This document shows, piece after piece, positions 21,380-30,076 of a stretch of DNA of 43,511 nt. Each line of letters opens with the position of its first letter. Positions within the stretch are counted from its first letter, which is position 1. The stretch comes from a virus. The stretch covers positions 1 to 43,511 of IMG/VR virus record IMGVR_UViG_3300036768_000511; one strand, 5' to 3'. The notes below the pieces were generated by a model that saw only the letters and a program-made list of their open reading frames with translations, did no database searches and was not told where the DNA came from. Both the position numbers and the translations under genes were made by a program.

Positions 21380-21837
21380 GTGCTCTGCCCGTTCTTGAAG
21401 ATGATCGGAGCAACGCCGTCCCTGATGATGTACATCGGATCGAGATCAAACTTGATCATCGATGGGTCGGCGCCCGTCTGATTCGAGTTGTCGGCCTTCT
21501 TGATGCGGCAGCCGATGATCTCGTCGGTGATGACGGGCATATTGTCCGGCGCATACTGCACCGTCACCTTGACCGCCTTCAGCATGAAGCCATTGCCGAG
21601 CTTCTTGATGAGGCGGTATCCCTCCTCGAGCGAGAGCTCCATCGACGCCTCGGCCTTGTACTCACCATCGGTGCGCTGGAGCCGATGCACCGCCGTTCCG
21701 CGAAGCTCTCCAGGATCGAGCGAATCGCTGTAGTTGATCGACTTCACGGCGGTGAACAGATCGCCGTCGACGTCGATCTCCACCGATGCATAGCTGTACG
21801 TGCGGTTGTTGATCTCGGGGTACGCGATACCGGCCAT
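21376..21837 (-). CDS. Tail tube protein
   Basis: This 153-residue protein has the typical tube fold sequence: beta-rich and compact (YASVEIDVDGDLFTAVKSIN, TAVHRLQRTDGEYKAEASME, SMIKFDLDPMYIIRDG). It lies directly after the sheath and before the chaperone. It forms the inner tube hexamers of the contractile tail. Confidence 0.85.
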   Translation of the reverse strand: MAGIAYPEINNRTYSYASVEIDVDGDLFTAVKSINYSDSLDPGELRGTAVHRLQRTDGEYKAEASMELSLEEGYRLIKKLGNGFMLKAVKVTVQYAPDNMPVITDEIIGCRIKKADNSNQTGADPSMIKFDLDPMYIIRDGVAPIIFKNGQST

Positions 21838-21849
21838 GGCGTGCGCTCC

Positions 21850-23547
21850 TTACGAGAGGAGCAGCGCCGGGTTCACCAGGCGCAGCGTCTCGTTGATGAA
21901 GTCTGCATAGGCGAGCGGGATGACGCCGATGTCGATTTCCAGCGTCTGCGTCGAGATGATGTTCGTGTCGCGGTTGACGACGACGGAGACACCAGAAATC
22001 TGCCCCCGCGCGAGAAGATCGCCCTCGATCGCCGTCTTGATCCGCTTCTCGATCCGGCGCGCTTCGACCTCAAGAATCTTGCCCGTCGACGGATTCACGC
22101 GCAGCGACTTGCCGATGAGCGGCATCCCAATGTCGCGCGCAATCTCGCACGCGCGATCGATGACGCGACCGTTTTGCCAGAAGCTGTAGTCGCTCCCCGC
22201 CTGAGCCATGATGCGCCCGCGCGTGACATAGTACCCGGCATAACCAGGATACGTCGTCAGCGTCAGAAACCGCGCGTCATCGAGGCCGGGCGTAAGGCCC
22301 TCATCGCGATAGAGCGACTTCACCTGATCAAGCGTGCCGCGCCCAACGTAATGGAGCGCCTCACCCTCGGGGATCTGTACCGCGCGCGCCATCGCCGCCC
22401 ACGCCGCATTCCTCCGGTTCACCTTCCCCGTGAGCGGCGAGGTATGCTCGAAGTCCCCGACCGCGACCGCGACCCGCGTGTCCGCAACGTTGGCGAACGC
22501 CGCCTTGATCGCCGCATCGCTCTCCGTCTGCGGGCACTCGATCATGGCGCGCGCATAACGGCCTGCATTCTTCGCCGCCGTCATCTTCGTCGCGACAGTC
22601 GCATGCAACGTCGCCGCGCCCGCCGCGTTGGCCGGCGCGCCGACAACGTGCACCATCGACCACTTAGACGAGTCGGCAATCGCAGCATCCATCGCCGACG
22701 CGAGGTCCGTGGTCGAGTAGCTCGGGTGAGTCGTCGTGAACGAGTAAACGTCTCCGGCGACGAACGTCGACGCAAACGTCAACAAGACGCCCGTTCCGAC
22801 GCTGCTGCTCAGCGGGATTGCGAACTTCCCACTACTCGGAATCAGCACGTCGCCGACGTAGGAATCACCGCCATCGATCGAGTAGCGGAACGTCCCCGCG
22901 CCGAGACCGCCAGAGCTGCGCACCTCGACCACGACCGAGAACGCATCGACCGGCGAAGCCGTATAGCTCGGAGCAGCGGGACCAGTGCCCGTTGGATGCG
23001 TAACCGTGCCGTCGGCGCCCGACAAAAGATACGTGTCCGGAGTGGCGCCAGCGACGTAAGTGCCAGCGACAAAGACGACGTTCACGAACGTCCCCGGCAC
23101 CTGATACCCGGTCGTCGACCACGAGGCCGCCGAAGTCACCGGAGCCGACGCCGCCGCATTGCCGACCTTGAAGGTGAACTGCGCCGTCCCCAGCGCGCCG
23201 CCGGTCGTGCACGTGATGAGGATGTCGGCATGTGGAATCGCGCTCGGCGTGATCGTCCCAGCACCGGTGCCGACCTTCGTCACCGAGCCGGCGGCGCCAA
23301 ACGTCGACGGCGCGCAACGAGTGAAAAGAACGCGCGATGCGCCGGCATCGAGCTTCGACACGATCGCCTCGAGCGCCGGGCCCGCAACGAGGAGCCCCTC
23401 GGCTGCGGCCTTCGCGCCAAATCCAACGACGGTGTTCGTCGTACCGCCGAGGGCAACGCCGAACACGATCGCGGTCGCGCCGGCACCAGACTCGACGACG
23501 CCAAGACCGAAGTCCTGGACGTTGATCGTCAACTTGGGAGCGGTCAT
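21850..23547 (-). CDS. Tail sheath protein (DUF2586-like)
   Basis: This is a 565-residue protein. The N-terminal start (LTINVQDFGLGVVESGAGAT, AIVFGVALGGTTNTVVGFG) and the C-terminal part (SDYSFWQNGRVIDRACEIAR, LEVEARRIEKRIKTAIEGDL, ISTQTLEIDIGVIPLAYADF) follow the contractile sheath plan. The middle carries inserted Ig-like or beta domains (YSIDGGDSYVGDVLIPSSGK) that likely decorate the outer surface. It contracts to drive the tube through the envelope. Confidence 0.9.
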   Translation of the reverse strand: MTAPKLTINVQDFGLGVVESGAGATAIVFGVALGGTTNTVVGFGAKAAAEGLLVAGPALEAIVSKLDAGASRVLFTRCAPSTFGAAGSVTKVGTGAGTITPSAIPHADILITCTTGGALGTAQFTFKVGNAAASAPVTSAASWSTTGYQVPGTFVNVVFVAGTYVAGATPDTYLLSGADGTVTHPTGTGPAAPSYTASPVDAFSVVVEVRSSGGLGAGTFRYSIDGGDSYVGDVLIPSSGKFAIPLSSSVGTGVLLTFASTFVAGDVYSFTTTHPSYSTTDLASAMDAAIADSSKWSMVHVVGAPANAAGAATLHATVATKMTAAKNAGRYARAMIECPQTESDAAIKAAFANVADTRVAVAVGDFEHTSPLTGKVNRRNAAWAAMARAVQIPEGEALHYVGRGTLDQVKSLYRDEGLTPGLDDARFLTLTTYPGYAGYYVTRGRIMAQAGSDYSFWQNGRVIDRACEIARDIGMPLIGKSLRVNPSTGKILEVEARRIEKRIKTAIEGDLLARGQISGVSVVVNRDTNIISTQTLEIDIGVIPLAYADFINETLRLVNPALLLS

Positions 23548-23550
23548 CGG

Positions 23551-23745
23551 CTAGCCTCCGAGCTTCACGTTGCCCGCAGCCTCGACGGCAGCGAGATAAT
23601 CGGCCTGCGAAATCTCCTTGCCGATGGGCCACTGCCGCAGCGCGCGAGCTGCGGCGAACAGCCAATCAGGCGTGCCAAGCTCAGCGCACCACCTCTCGAT
23701 GGTCTTGGTCTCCGGCTTCTCTGCCGCCGGCTCTTTCGTCGGCAT
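23551..23745 (-). CDS. Small protein between tail terminator and sheath
   Basis: This is a 64-residue protein with a Lys/Glu/Pro-rich start and a helical core (WLFAAARALRQWPIGKEISQ, DYLAAVEAAG). Small genes at this position are common in Mu-like tail modules, often of unknown function. It has 3-base spacing to the sheath. Confidence 0.65.
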   Translation of the reverse strand: MPTKEPAAEKPETKTIERWCAELGTPDWLFAAARALRQWPIGKEISQADYLAAVEAAGNVKLGG

Positions 23746-23754
23746 CGACGACTC

Positions 23755-24216
23755 CTACGTGTTCGTGATGTTGTTGTTGACGGCGTTGATGACGACCTCG
23801 ACGGGCCCGACCGCAGGCGAGATATCGATATGCGTCGCGAACATAGCGACCGCGAATACGCCGTTCTTCGACGTGTCGGGCTCGCCGTCGTCATGGTCGA
23901 GCGTCAAAAATTGCCACGTGTAGCCGGTCTTCAAGGTCGCGTCCCGCACCGCCTGTAGCAGCCGCGCAACGAGGTCCCAAACGGCATCATACGTCGCCGC
24001 CCAAACGCGACCCTCGACCGTGAACACGATGCCGGCCAGCGCTCGGTTGTCGCGCGGCTCCTTGTACCGGCCAGACCGAGGGATAAGCCGAATGATCGGC
24101 ACCGCTCCCTGCTGCGCACGCGATGCGTTCCCTTCGAGAACCTCGCAGCCGTCGAGAACGCTCGCCGCCCTCACCGCAGCAACGAGCTCCGAGAAGGGAG
24201 ACAGCGGCACAGCCAT
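23755..24216 (-). CDS. Tail terminator/completion protein candidate
   Basis: This 153-residue protein lies between the minor head-tail gene and the sheath. The sequence alternates helices and strands (FSELVAAVRAASVLDG, VWDLVARLLQAVRDATLKTG, YTWQFLTLDHDDGE, VFAVAMFATHIDISPAV), like gpU or gp37-type tail terminators. It would cap the tail tube and join it to the head. Confidence 0.65.
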   Translation of the reverse strand: MAVPLSPFSELVAAVRAASVLDGCEVLEGNASRAQQGAVPIIRLIPRSGRYKEPRDNRALAGIVFTVEGRVWAATYDAVWDLVARLLQAVRDATLKTGYTWQFLTLDHDDGEPDTSKNGVFAVAMFATHIDISPAVGPVEVVINAVNNNITNT

Positions 24217-24219
24217 CGG

Positions 24220-24798
24220 TCACCTCGTCGCGCGTTCACGCCACCGCTGCATGCCGAGACGCGCACCATGATTCACATGGGCTGCCCAGGTCGGCGACGA
24301 GCCAACGCCGCGATCTGGATAGATCTCGCGCTTCGGCAATACGCGCTGCCCAACCGTATGCGCACGCGCTACCCGCTCCATGACGAACTTCGTTCGCAGG
24401 CCGCGAACCGTGAGTTTGCCGAGACGCAGTAGTTGACCCTTCTCGTTGAAGAAAAGCGACTGCCCGCCTGCTTGTCTGGCAGGAAACACGTGACCCTCGT
24501 GGTGAGCGCGAATCCACCTCGCTCGCCCGCCCCACCAAAATCGCACGCCGCCAGGAACGGGCTCACCACGAAAATCCTGCGGCAGCTTCCGAGACACGAG
24601 CGCCGGCTTTCCGCGCACCGTCAGCGGCCACATGCCATATGGACCGACGCCGGCAGCGAATTGCTCTCGGAGTAGTCCACGCACCTCGCGCACGATCTCA
24701 CGCGAGATCTCCTGCTGGGCGCGCCCTTTCGGATCAGCAAGATCGCGAAGGTTGCGCGCGAGCGCTTTCGCCTTCGCAAGATCGCCAGTTACGGGCAC
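24220..24798 (-). CDS. Virion morphogenesis/tail completion protein, gpG-like
   Basis: This is a 192-residue basic protein with a helical N-terminus (LRDLADPKGRAQQEISREIV). The block FAAGVGPYGMWPLTVRGKPA is typical of phage virion morphogenesis proteins (Mu gpG/HK97 gp10 type). It continues with a beta region and a basic C-terminus. ATG 24798 touches the end of the preceding adaptor gene. Confidence 0.7.
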   Translation of the reverse strand: MPVTGDLAKAKALARNLRDLADPKGRAQQEISREIVREVRGLLREQFAAGVGPYGMWPLTVRGKPALVSRKLPQDFRGEPVPGGVRFWWGGRARWIRAHHEGHVFPARQAGGQSLFFNEKGQLLRLGKLTVRGLRTKFVMERVARAHTVGQRVLPKREIYPDRGVGSSPTWAAHVNHGARLGMQRWRERATR

Positions 24799-25241
24799 TA
24801 CCAGCCTCGAGGTTCTTCGCTCTCCGGCATCATGATCTCGCCACGCGCGCTGCCATCAGCGCTCGAATCGACGAGTTCCGGGTCTGTCAGAGTGCCATTT
24901 TCGATGCCAATTTGCCGCAGCGCCTCGCGCGCTTGCTGCGCGCGAAGAATGACGTTCTGGTCACTCGCCGCCTGTGGATCTGCGTTGAGCCCCTCATATG
25001 AGCGGAGCTCGTAGACGAGCAGATCGGCAACCTTCTGCCGCGTGACGTCTCCCCACTTGATCAATGGGAATACGAGCGCGCCGCCGGCCCCGAGAAGGCC
25101 GAGCGCCTCGCTCGTGACAGCGCTCAGCTTCCTCTGGATGATGCCAGGATTCGCGACATCGAACGCGTCAAGGTACGCCTGCGAAATTCCGTACTGCGAC
25201 GCCTCGACCTTCGTAAGTAGCAAATCAGGCGGCGACGGCAT
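24798..25241 (-). CDS. Head-tail adaptor protein candidate (gp36/DUF1320-like position)
   Basis: This 147-residue, mostly helical protein (AYLDAFDVANPGIIQRKLSA, TRQKVADLLVYELRSYEGLN, AREALRQIGIENGTLTDPEL) lies after the major head gene block, where Mu-like phages encode gp36 connectors. The W-G-D and YELRSY features are consistent with this group. The assignment is mainly positional. Confidence 0.6.
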   Translation of the reverse strand: MPSPPDLLLTKVEASQYGISQAYLDAFDVANPGIIQRKLSAVTSEALGLLGAGGALVFPLIKWGDVTRQKVADLLVYELRSYEGLNADPQAASDQNVILRAQQAREALRQIGIENGTLTDPELVDSSADGSARGEIMMPESEEPRGW

Positions 25242-25643
25242 TTACGCAGCGCTCTTTCCGCCCCGCGCCGCCAACTGCTTCTCGAGCGCGGCGAGACGCT
25301 CCTTCGCCTCATCGAGCTCAGTCTTCGGCGGCGGCGGCGGCGCGGGAACGTTGTCGACGATCACAAGCTGCGGATCCTCTCGCATCTCGTCGAGCTGCGA
25401 AATGTGAATCTGGTGCTGTGGAATCGCCTTCAGGAACTCGGCGCGCGCGCGAATGTTCGCGAGCTTCTCCTGCACCTCGGTCACCGGATCGAACACAGCC
25501 GGATCCTTCATCCGCACAACGGGGATCTCCGTGTCGATGACTTCCAGTACGACCGGCTCCTTCGTCCACGGACGACCGCCGCCCCAGCGATAGGTGTGGC
25601 CCTCGGCCGGCAGCGCGCGAATCGACACGTATCTCTTCGACAT
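25242..25643 (-). CDS. Head-module protein with C-terminal coiled coil
   Basis: This 133-residue protein has a beta-type N-terminus (RYVSIRALPAEGHTYRWGG, VVLEVIDTEIPVVRMKDPAV), a central helix, a Pro-rich linker (PAPPPPP) and a coiled C-terminus (ELDEAKERLAALEKQLAARG). It sits between the major head and adaptor genes. A function in head assembly or completion is likely but not specified. Confidence 0.65.
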   Translation of the reverse strand: MSKRYVSIRALPAEGHTYRWGGGRPWTKEPVVLEVIDTEIPVVRMKDPAVFDPVTEVQEKLANIRARAEFLKAIPQHQIHISQLDEMREDPQLVIVDNVPAPPPPPKTELDEAKERLAALEKQLAARGGKSAA

Positions 25644-25719
25644 CGGGATCTCCTTTGCAACATAGCGAGGTGAAGCCGCCGGCCTCAGCGAGAACCAGCG
25701 GCACTGGTCACTGCGACGA

Positions 25720-26664
25720 TTACGCGTCGGCGCAGATCATCAAGTGCGGCAGCCCATAGCTCGCATTGTAGCGAGCATCGGCCGCGTACACGTAGACGTT
25801 CCGCTCGACAACGTTGTCGTCGGTCGGCGCGTCCTTCCGCGTGATCTGCGGCGTCTGGCGACGCTGGAAGATCATCGGCCTCATGCGCCCGCCGACCGCC
25901 GCGAGGTACCACCGCGTATCGCTGCTGAGATGCGGGTTGACTTGCAGCATCGCGCCGTTCTGGAAGATATTCCTCGATGCGCCGCCAGCCCCGATCGCGC
26001 CGTACGACGCCGGCGGGACGAGGTAGTCGGACTGAAGAATCTGACGCGCGGTCACCTCGAGCGCGGGCGGCACGATGAGCAGCAGCTGCTGCGCGGCCGG
26101 CATCGGCATACCGTTCTCGCGCTTGAACTTCATGAACTGCGTGCGCGCCACGCCAAAGTTCGCCGCCGAGAGCGGCGTCGTCGTCAGCTTGTTGCTGAAC
26201 GTGCCCGCGGCCGGATTATCGACATCGATCGGGTGCGACGTCGAGAAGAACGTCTGCCCGTCGAAGCAGTTGGACGTGAGGCCGGCCTCGAGCGTCTGCG
26301 CCATGAGAAAGTCCTCATGGTAGGCGAACTCCTCGCCCATCTGCGCCGCACGCATCTGCGCCGACGCGACCACGCCGTCAAGGTCGTCCTCAAGATCGTA
26401 ACGGTTCAGCTCGATCGAGAGCTCCCATGCGCGGTTGACGATTGCCCACGTACGGGTGCCCATGCTCTTCGCCTGACGGGCACCAAGCCACTCGCGAACC
26501 GCCGGAAGATCGCCAAGCCATGCCTGCAACGTCGAGCGCGACGAGCTCGGCACTTCCATCGCGAATGCCGTCCACAAACGCGGCACATTCTCGAATGCCG
26601 TCGAGAGATCGTGTCGGATCTCCTGGTACACCCGGTTGAGCGCGGAATTGAGATTGACGCTCAT
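25720..26664 (-). CDS. Major head (capsid) protein, Mu gpT-like
   Basis: This is a 314-residue protein from ATG 26664; upstream residues of the frame are not conserved-looking. Typical Mu gpT (PF10124) blocks are visible: VPRLWTAFAMEVPSSSRSTL, WLGDLPAVREWLGARQAKSM, ELSIELNRYDLEDDLDGVVA, NCFDGQTFFSTSHPI and a C-terminal RRQTPQITRKDAPTDD. It builds the icosahedral shell. It follows the protease-scaffold and cement genes, as expected. Confidence 0.92.
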   Translation of the reverse strand: MSVNLNSALNRVYQEIRHDLSTAFENVPRLWTAFAMEVPSSSRSTLQAWLGDLPAVREWLGARQAKSMGTRTWAIVNRAWELSIELNRYDLEDDLDGVVASAQMRAAQMGEEFAYHEDFLMAQTLEAGLTSNCFDGQTFFSTSHPIDVDNPAAGTFSNKLTTTPLSAANFGVARTQFMKFKRENGMPMPAAQQLLLIVPPALEVTARQILQSDYLVPPASYGAIGAGGASRNIFQNGAMLQVNPHLSSDTRWYLAAVGGRMRPMIFQRRQTPQITRKDAPTDDNVVERNVYVYAADARYNASYGLPHLMICADA

Positions 26665-26759
26665 GTCTCTTTCTCCTGGGGCCGTGCCCCTCTGCACGGG
26701 GCCATCGGCCCCTCGGTGAACTTGGACACGCCGGCCATCGACGCCGGCTTAAGGACGAA

Positions 26760-27218
26760 TTAGACCGTCGCCTGGAGCACGATCGCGGCGCTCATCTCGA
26801 CCCAAACGCCGTCGCTGTCCACTTGACGGACGATGCCAGCCTTCGACCGAGTGTTGGAACCACTCGTCTTCGCGACCGTTTGATCGTCGACGATGTAGCA
26901 GACCTTCCCGATCTCGGAGACGGTGATGAGGTCGCCAGCCGTCGAGTTTGCCCACTTGAAGATCCCCTCCTCGACCTCGACACGATTGACGCCATCGCCG
27001 AGTCCCGTCGCATCGTAGCGGTCGAGACCACCGTTGGTCTTCGCGCGGCCAGCGCCAAAGCAGCCGGTCGCGGTCGCGCCCGGCAGTGCACGCCCGGACG
27101 AATCGACCATCACGAGCGAGCCCGCGAACACGACCGTCGAGCCTTTCTGCGGATAGTTCATCGGGAACGACACGCCGACCATGCTCGGCGTCTTCCGGCC
27201 CTGAGTCAGTGCGGCCAT
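26760..27218 (-). CDS. Capsid decoration/cement protein candidate
   Basis: This 152-residue Gly/Val-rich beta protein (KGSTVVFAGSLVMVDSSGRA, EGIFKWANSTAGDLITVSEI, GKVCYIVDDQTVAKTSG) lies between protease and major head genes. The pattern resembles DUF2190-type cement proteins that stabilise capsids. The 95-base gap downstream contains a GC-rich stem (GCCGGC/GCCGGC, 26731-26750 region), perhaps balancing expression with the major head gene. Confidence 0.75.
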   Translation of the reverse strand: MAALTQGRKTPSMVGVSFPMNYPQKGSTVVFAGSLVMVDSSGRALPGATATGCFGAGRAKTNGGLDRYDATGLGDGVNRVEVEEGIFKWANSTAGDLITVSEIGKVCYIVDDQTVAKTSGSNTRSKAGIVRQVDSDGVWVEMSAAIVLQATV

Positions 27219-27262
27219 GGTGTCTCCTCTCCTTCGGTGATGTTGATGGCCCTACGGCCGGG

Positions 27263-27904
27263 TTACTTCGTCGTCGGCTTATTGCCGAACAGCAGCTTGC
27301 GATTCCGTTCCGCCATCTCGGCGATGCGCTTCTCCTCATCGCTGATCGCGGCAAGCTCCGGATCCGGAGCCGGCTCAGCCTTCGGCCTCGGGAACGCCGG
27401 CCCGAGCGACGCGACGAACGACCTCGTTCGCTTCAGCGCGCTCGGCGAGATCGCGACCTTCGGCGCGCCAGTCGCATCCACCGCGAGCAGTGCGTCGATG
27501 AGCGCGCTCGCCGTCTGCGCCTCGGCTTCGTCGAAGGCCTTCCGCGCTTTCTCCTCCTCGCCCTCGTCGAGCATCGTCGGGATGACGCTGACGAGCTGAC
27601 CAAGCGTCAGATGCTGCGCTCCGGCCAGCGTGGCGCGGAATTCGGCGCGCACCTGCGCCGCCGCCGCCGCAGCCTGCTCGGCGCGAAGCACCTCGAGCTC
27701 CGCACGCGCCGCCTTCGACGCATTGATCTTTCCGATCGCGTCATCCACGTCCGTTCCGCCAGCGGCGGCGACGAGCGCCTTCACCTGCTTCTCGCTCGCC
27801 TCCGCGCGCTCCTTCAGCGCCTCGACGGCAGCGCCGATCTCGTCATCCGTCACCGCCGCCGACTCCGGCAACGCGAGCGCCGCGATGGTTCGCTTCATGT
27901 TCAT
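27263..27904 (-). CDS. Scaffold protein from internal start (in frame with protease)
   Basis: ATG 27904 inside the protease gene is preceded by GGAGGG with a six-base spacer, which is unusually good for an internal codon. It marks the end of the S49 domain exactly. The 213-residue product (MNMKRTIAALALPESAAV onwards) would be the scaffold alone, as with lambda Nu3. It is inferred from the site and from the known precedent. Confidence 0.55.
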   Translation of the reverse strand: MNMKRTIAALALPESAAVTDDEIGAAVEALKERAEASEKQVKALVAAAGGTDVDDAIGKINASKAARAELEVLRAEQAAAAAAQVRAEFRATLAGAQHLTLGQLVSVIPTMLDEGEEEKARKAFDEAEAQTASALIDALLAVDATGAPKVAISPSALKRTRSFVASLGPAFPRPKAEPAPDPELAAISDEEKRIAEMAERNRKLLFGNKPTTK

Positions 27905-28723
27905 CTGCGTCCCTCCGGCGGCCAGCTCCTCGAGCACCGCCTCGAAATTGCCTACCCGGTCTGCGAGCCCCGCCGCGACGGCGTTCTCGCCGACGAGCAA
28001 GTCTCCACGGCCGAATTTCTCGATGACCGTCGTTCGGTCAACACCACGATTGCGAGCAACCGCATCGATGAAAACATCGGCAAGCGCATCAATGCGCGCT
28101 TGCAACCGGGCGCGATCCGCGTCGTCGGTGATGTCCATCCTCTTGTGCGGCGACTGCGACGATACGATTTCGACAGTGCGCGCCTTCGTCTCGGGGTCCT
28201 CGCGCATCTGCGCATAGACGACCCCAATCGAACCAAGCATCGCCGTATCGGCGGCGATCACCTCATCAGCCGCGCTCGCGATCCAGTACGCCGCGCTCGC
28301 CCCCATCCCACCTACGTACGCCTTGATCGGCTTCTTGCCTCGCGCGTCATAGACCGCCGATGCGAGCTCGCTCACACCATTCAGCTCGCCGCCCGGCGAA
28401 TCGATGTCAAGCATGATCGCGCGAACAGAGGGGTCATCGAGCGCGACTTGCAAATCCTTCCGCAGCGTCGAGTAACTGGTCGCGCCGCTGATATCGGTCA
28501 TCAGGTTCGCGTGACGGAACAGTGGTCCCGCCACCGGTATGACCGCAACACCGTCGCGCACCGTGACCGCTCTGGTGTTTTGCAGCGGTCGGCCATCGCG
28601 CGCCGCAAGCGCCTGCTCGCGCACCTCCGCAAAGAACTCATCGCGCGAGGCGATGGCGATCACAAGCTGCAAATGCTCCTCGGAGATGCACCACGGATCG
28701 CGGAATAGCGTCGGCGCGGTCAT
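27263..28723 (-). CDS. Head maturation protease (S49/SppA type) fused to scaffold
   Basis: This is a 486-residue protein. Residues 60-275 form an S49 ClpP/SppA-like domain: IDSPGGEL (109-116) and the nucleophile Ser 143 within GGMGASAAYW, followed by AMLGSIGVVYAQMRED. Residues 275-486 are helical, Ala/Glu-rich and scaffold-like (VEALKERAEASEKQVKALVA, ARAELEVLRAEQAAAAAAQV). It should process head proteins and scaffold during prohead maturation, as in lambda C/Nu3 and Mu I/Z. It overlaps the portal stop as ATGA. Confidence 0.9.
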   Translation of the reverse strand: MTAPTLFRDPWCISEEHLQLVIAIASRDEFFAEVREQALAARDGRPLQNTRAVTVRDGVAVIPVAGPLFRHANLMTDISGATSYSTLRKDLQVALDDPSVRAIMLDIDSPGGELNGVSELASAVYDARGKKPIKAYVGGMGASAAYWIASAADEVIAADTAMLGSIGVVYAQMREDPETKARTVEIVSSQSPHKRMDITDDADRARLQARIDALADVFIDAVARNRGVDRTTVIEKFGRGDLLVGENAVAAGLADRVGNFEAVLEELAAGGTQMNMKRTIAALALPESAAVTDDEIGAAVEALKERAEASEKQVKALVAAAGGTDVDDAIGKINASKAARAELEVLRAEQAAAAAAQVRAEFRATLAGAQHLTLGQLVSVIPTMLDEGEEEKARKAFDEAEAQTASALIDALLAVDATGAPKVAISPSALKRTRSFVASLGPAFPRPKAEPAPDPELAAISDEEKRIAEMAERNRKLLFGNKPTTK

Positions 28724-30075
28724 GGTGCGTCCTCCTTGGCGGGAGTATCATTGCCGCCATCAGCCGGCGGCGCTCCATCCATGGCCGGCGCCGTCATAGT
28801 ATCAGTCGCGTTGCCAGCCACCTGAACCTGAGCCTTCCCAGCCACCTTCAGCGGAACGCGGAATCGCTCAAGCAGCGCATCGACATCCGCCTGCGGCGCC
28901 GACCGCGTGAGCGACTCGACGGCTTGCGACAGGAATTGCAGCGTCTGCGCCGCCGCCTGGTTGATCGCCGGCGGGTCTGTCTCGTATACGGCACGCGGCG
29001 CAAGCTCGGGGTCGCCGAAATTCACCTCGGCCCACGGCGCGATCACCTGCCTCGAAAGCGTCGTCCATTCCGCCTTTGCGTCCGCCTCCTTGATATCCCC
29101 GCGAATGAGGTCGCCGACGTTCGCCGCCGCGTAGCTGCCGCCCTTCGCCTCCGTCGTCAGGTTGTGGCCGAGGATCAGGATCGCGAGGTCAATCGCGGCG
29201 GCGCTGCGCGTGCGATCAATGATATCGTAGCCAGCGCCGCCATCATATTGCATCAGCTCGGCGTCGAACTTCCGACCATCATCAAACTCAGTGCAGGGAA
29301 TCAAGCCCTCGCTGTTGAGCTTCCGAACGCCGGAGACGAAGTCCTTCGCCGCCGTCTTGTCGACGCCATGAGGAATCGTGACCTTCACGATTCCCATCCC
29401 CTGCCGCTCACTCGCCCGGTTCGAGTCGCGCGACGCAAGCGCATGCGACATCCACGGCTGCCACGCCGAGAGCACGAACGCCTCACGCCACGAAAACTTG
29501 CCGAACGGCTCGTGCACGACCCACAGACCGGGGCCTGGCTCGTCATCCACGGTGATCGACGGCGACGCGACCTCGACGACATCTAGTCGTCTACCATCCA
29601 TCGTTTCGACCGCAATCCGATAAACACGCCTCGACCAATCGAACGCGACCGACGACGAATGAAAATGCTCCAGCCTCGGGATCGCGCGCCCAGTCGAGGC
29701 GCTGCGATACCAATGTTTCTGCGCGAACGAGACACCCGCGAGAAGGCCCCACTTGTGCGACTGCTTTCGCGTCGTCGCCGATGCGATGAGCGGCCAGTCC
29801 TCCTCCATCGCCTTCGCCGCGCGCCGCCCAGCAGCATTCTGCCGACCAGGCTCCCAACGAATCGCGGTGCCGATCAGTCCATTCAGCCGCGTCTCGATCG
29901 TGCCGCGAACACGAGGATTGCGCAGCATATCCTCGACGAGAATCGATGGACGATAGAGATAACCGCCATCGAAATCTCGAAGTACCTCTTCGACGGCGTC
30001 CGTCGTCTTGAACCGGATCGCCGCCGGCATCATCGGCTCGCGCCGAGGCGCCGGAAGCTGCTCTTCGCTCGTCAC
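28720..30075 (-). CDS. Portal protein, Mu gp29-like (DUF935)
   Basis: This is a 451-residue protein with the DUF935 plan: ILVEDMLRNPRVRGTIETRL near the N-terminus, AIRWEPGRQNAAGRRAA, QPWMSHALASRDSNRAS, and a helical C-terminus with IDLAILILGHNLTTEAKGGS and ADAKAEWTTLSRQVIAPWAE. It forms the DNA channel and the terminase docking ring. It follows the terminase gene with one base between. Confidence 0.9.
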   Translation of the reverse strand: MTSEEQLPAPRREPMMPAAIRFKTTDAVEEVLRDFDGGYLYRPSILVEDMLRNPRVRGTIETRLNGLIGTAIRWEPGRQNAAGRRAAKAMEEDWPLIASATTRKQSHKWGLLAGVSFAQKHWYRSASTGRAIPRLEHFHSSSVAFDWSRRVYRIAVETMDGRRLDVVEVASPSITVDDEPGPGLWVVHEPFGKFSWREAFVLSAWQPWMSHALASRDSNRASERQGMGIVKVTIPHGVDKTAAKDFVSGVRKLNSEGLIPCTEFDDGRKFDAELMQYDGGAGYDIIDRTRSAAAIDLAILILGHNLTTEAKGGSYAAANVGDLIRGDIKEADAKAEWTTLSRQVIAPWAEVNFGDPELAPRAVYETDPPAINQAAAQTLQFLSQAVESLTRSAPQADVDALLERFRVPLKVAGKAQVQVAGNATDTMTAPAMDGAPPADGGNDTPAKEDAP

Positions 30076-30076
30076 G

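Noticed and set aside
21280-23958. 892-codon plus-strand open frame opposite the sheath gene
   Set aside because: Arg/His-rich antisense shadow of the sheath, tube and neighbouring genes, common in GC-rich DNA; no ribosome site or domain.
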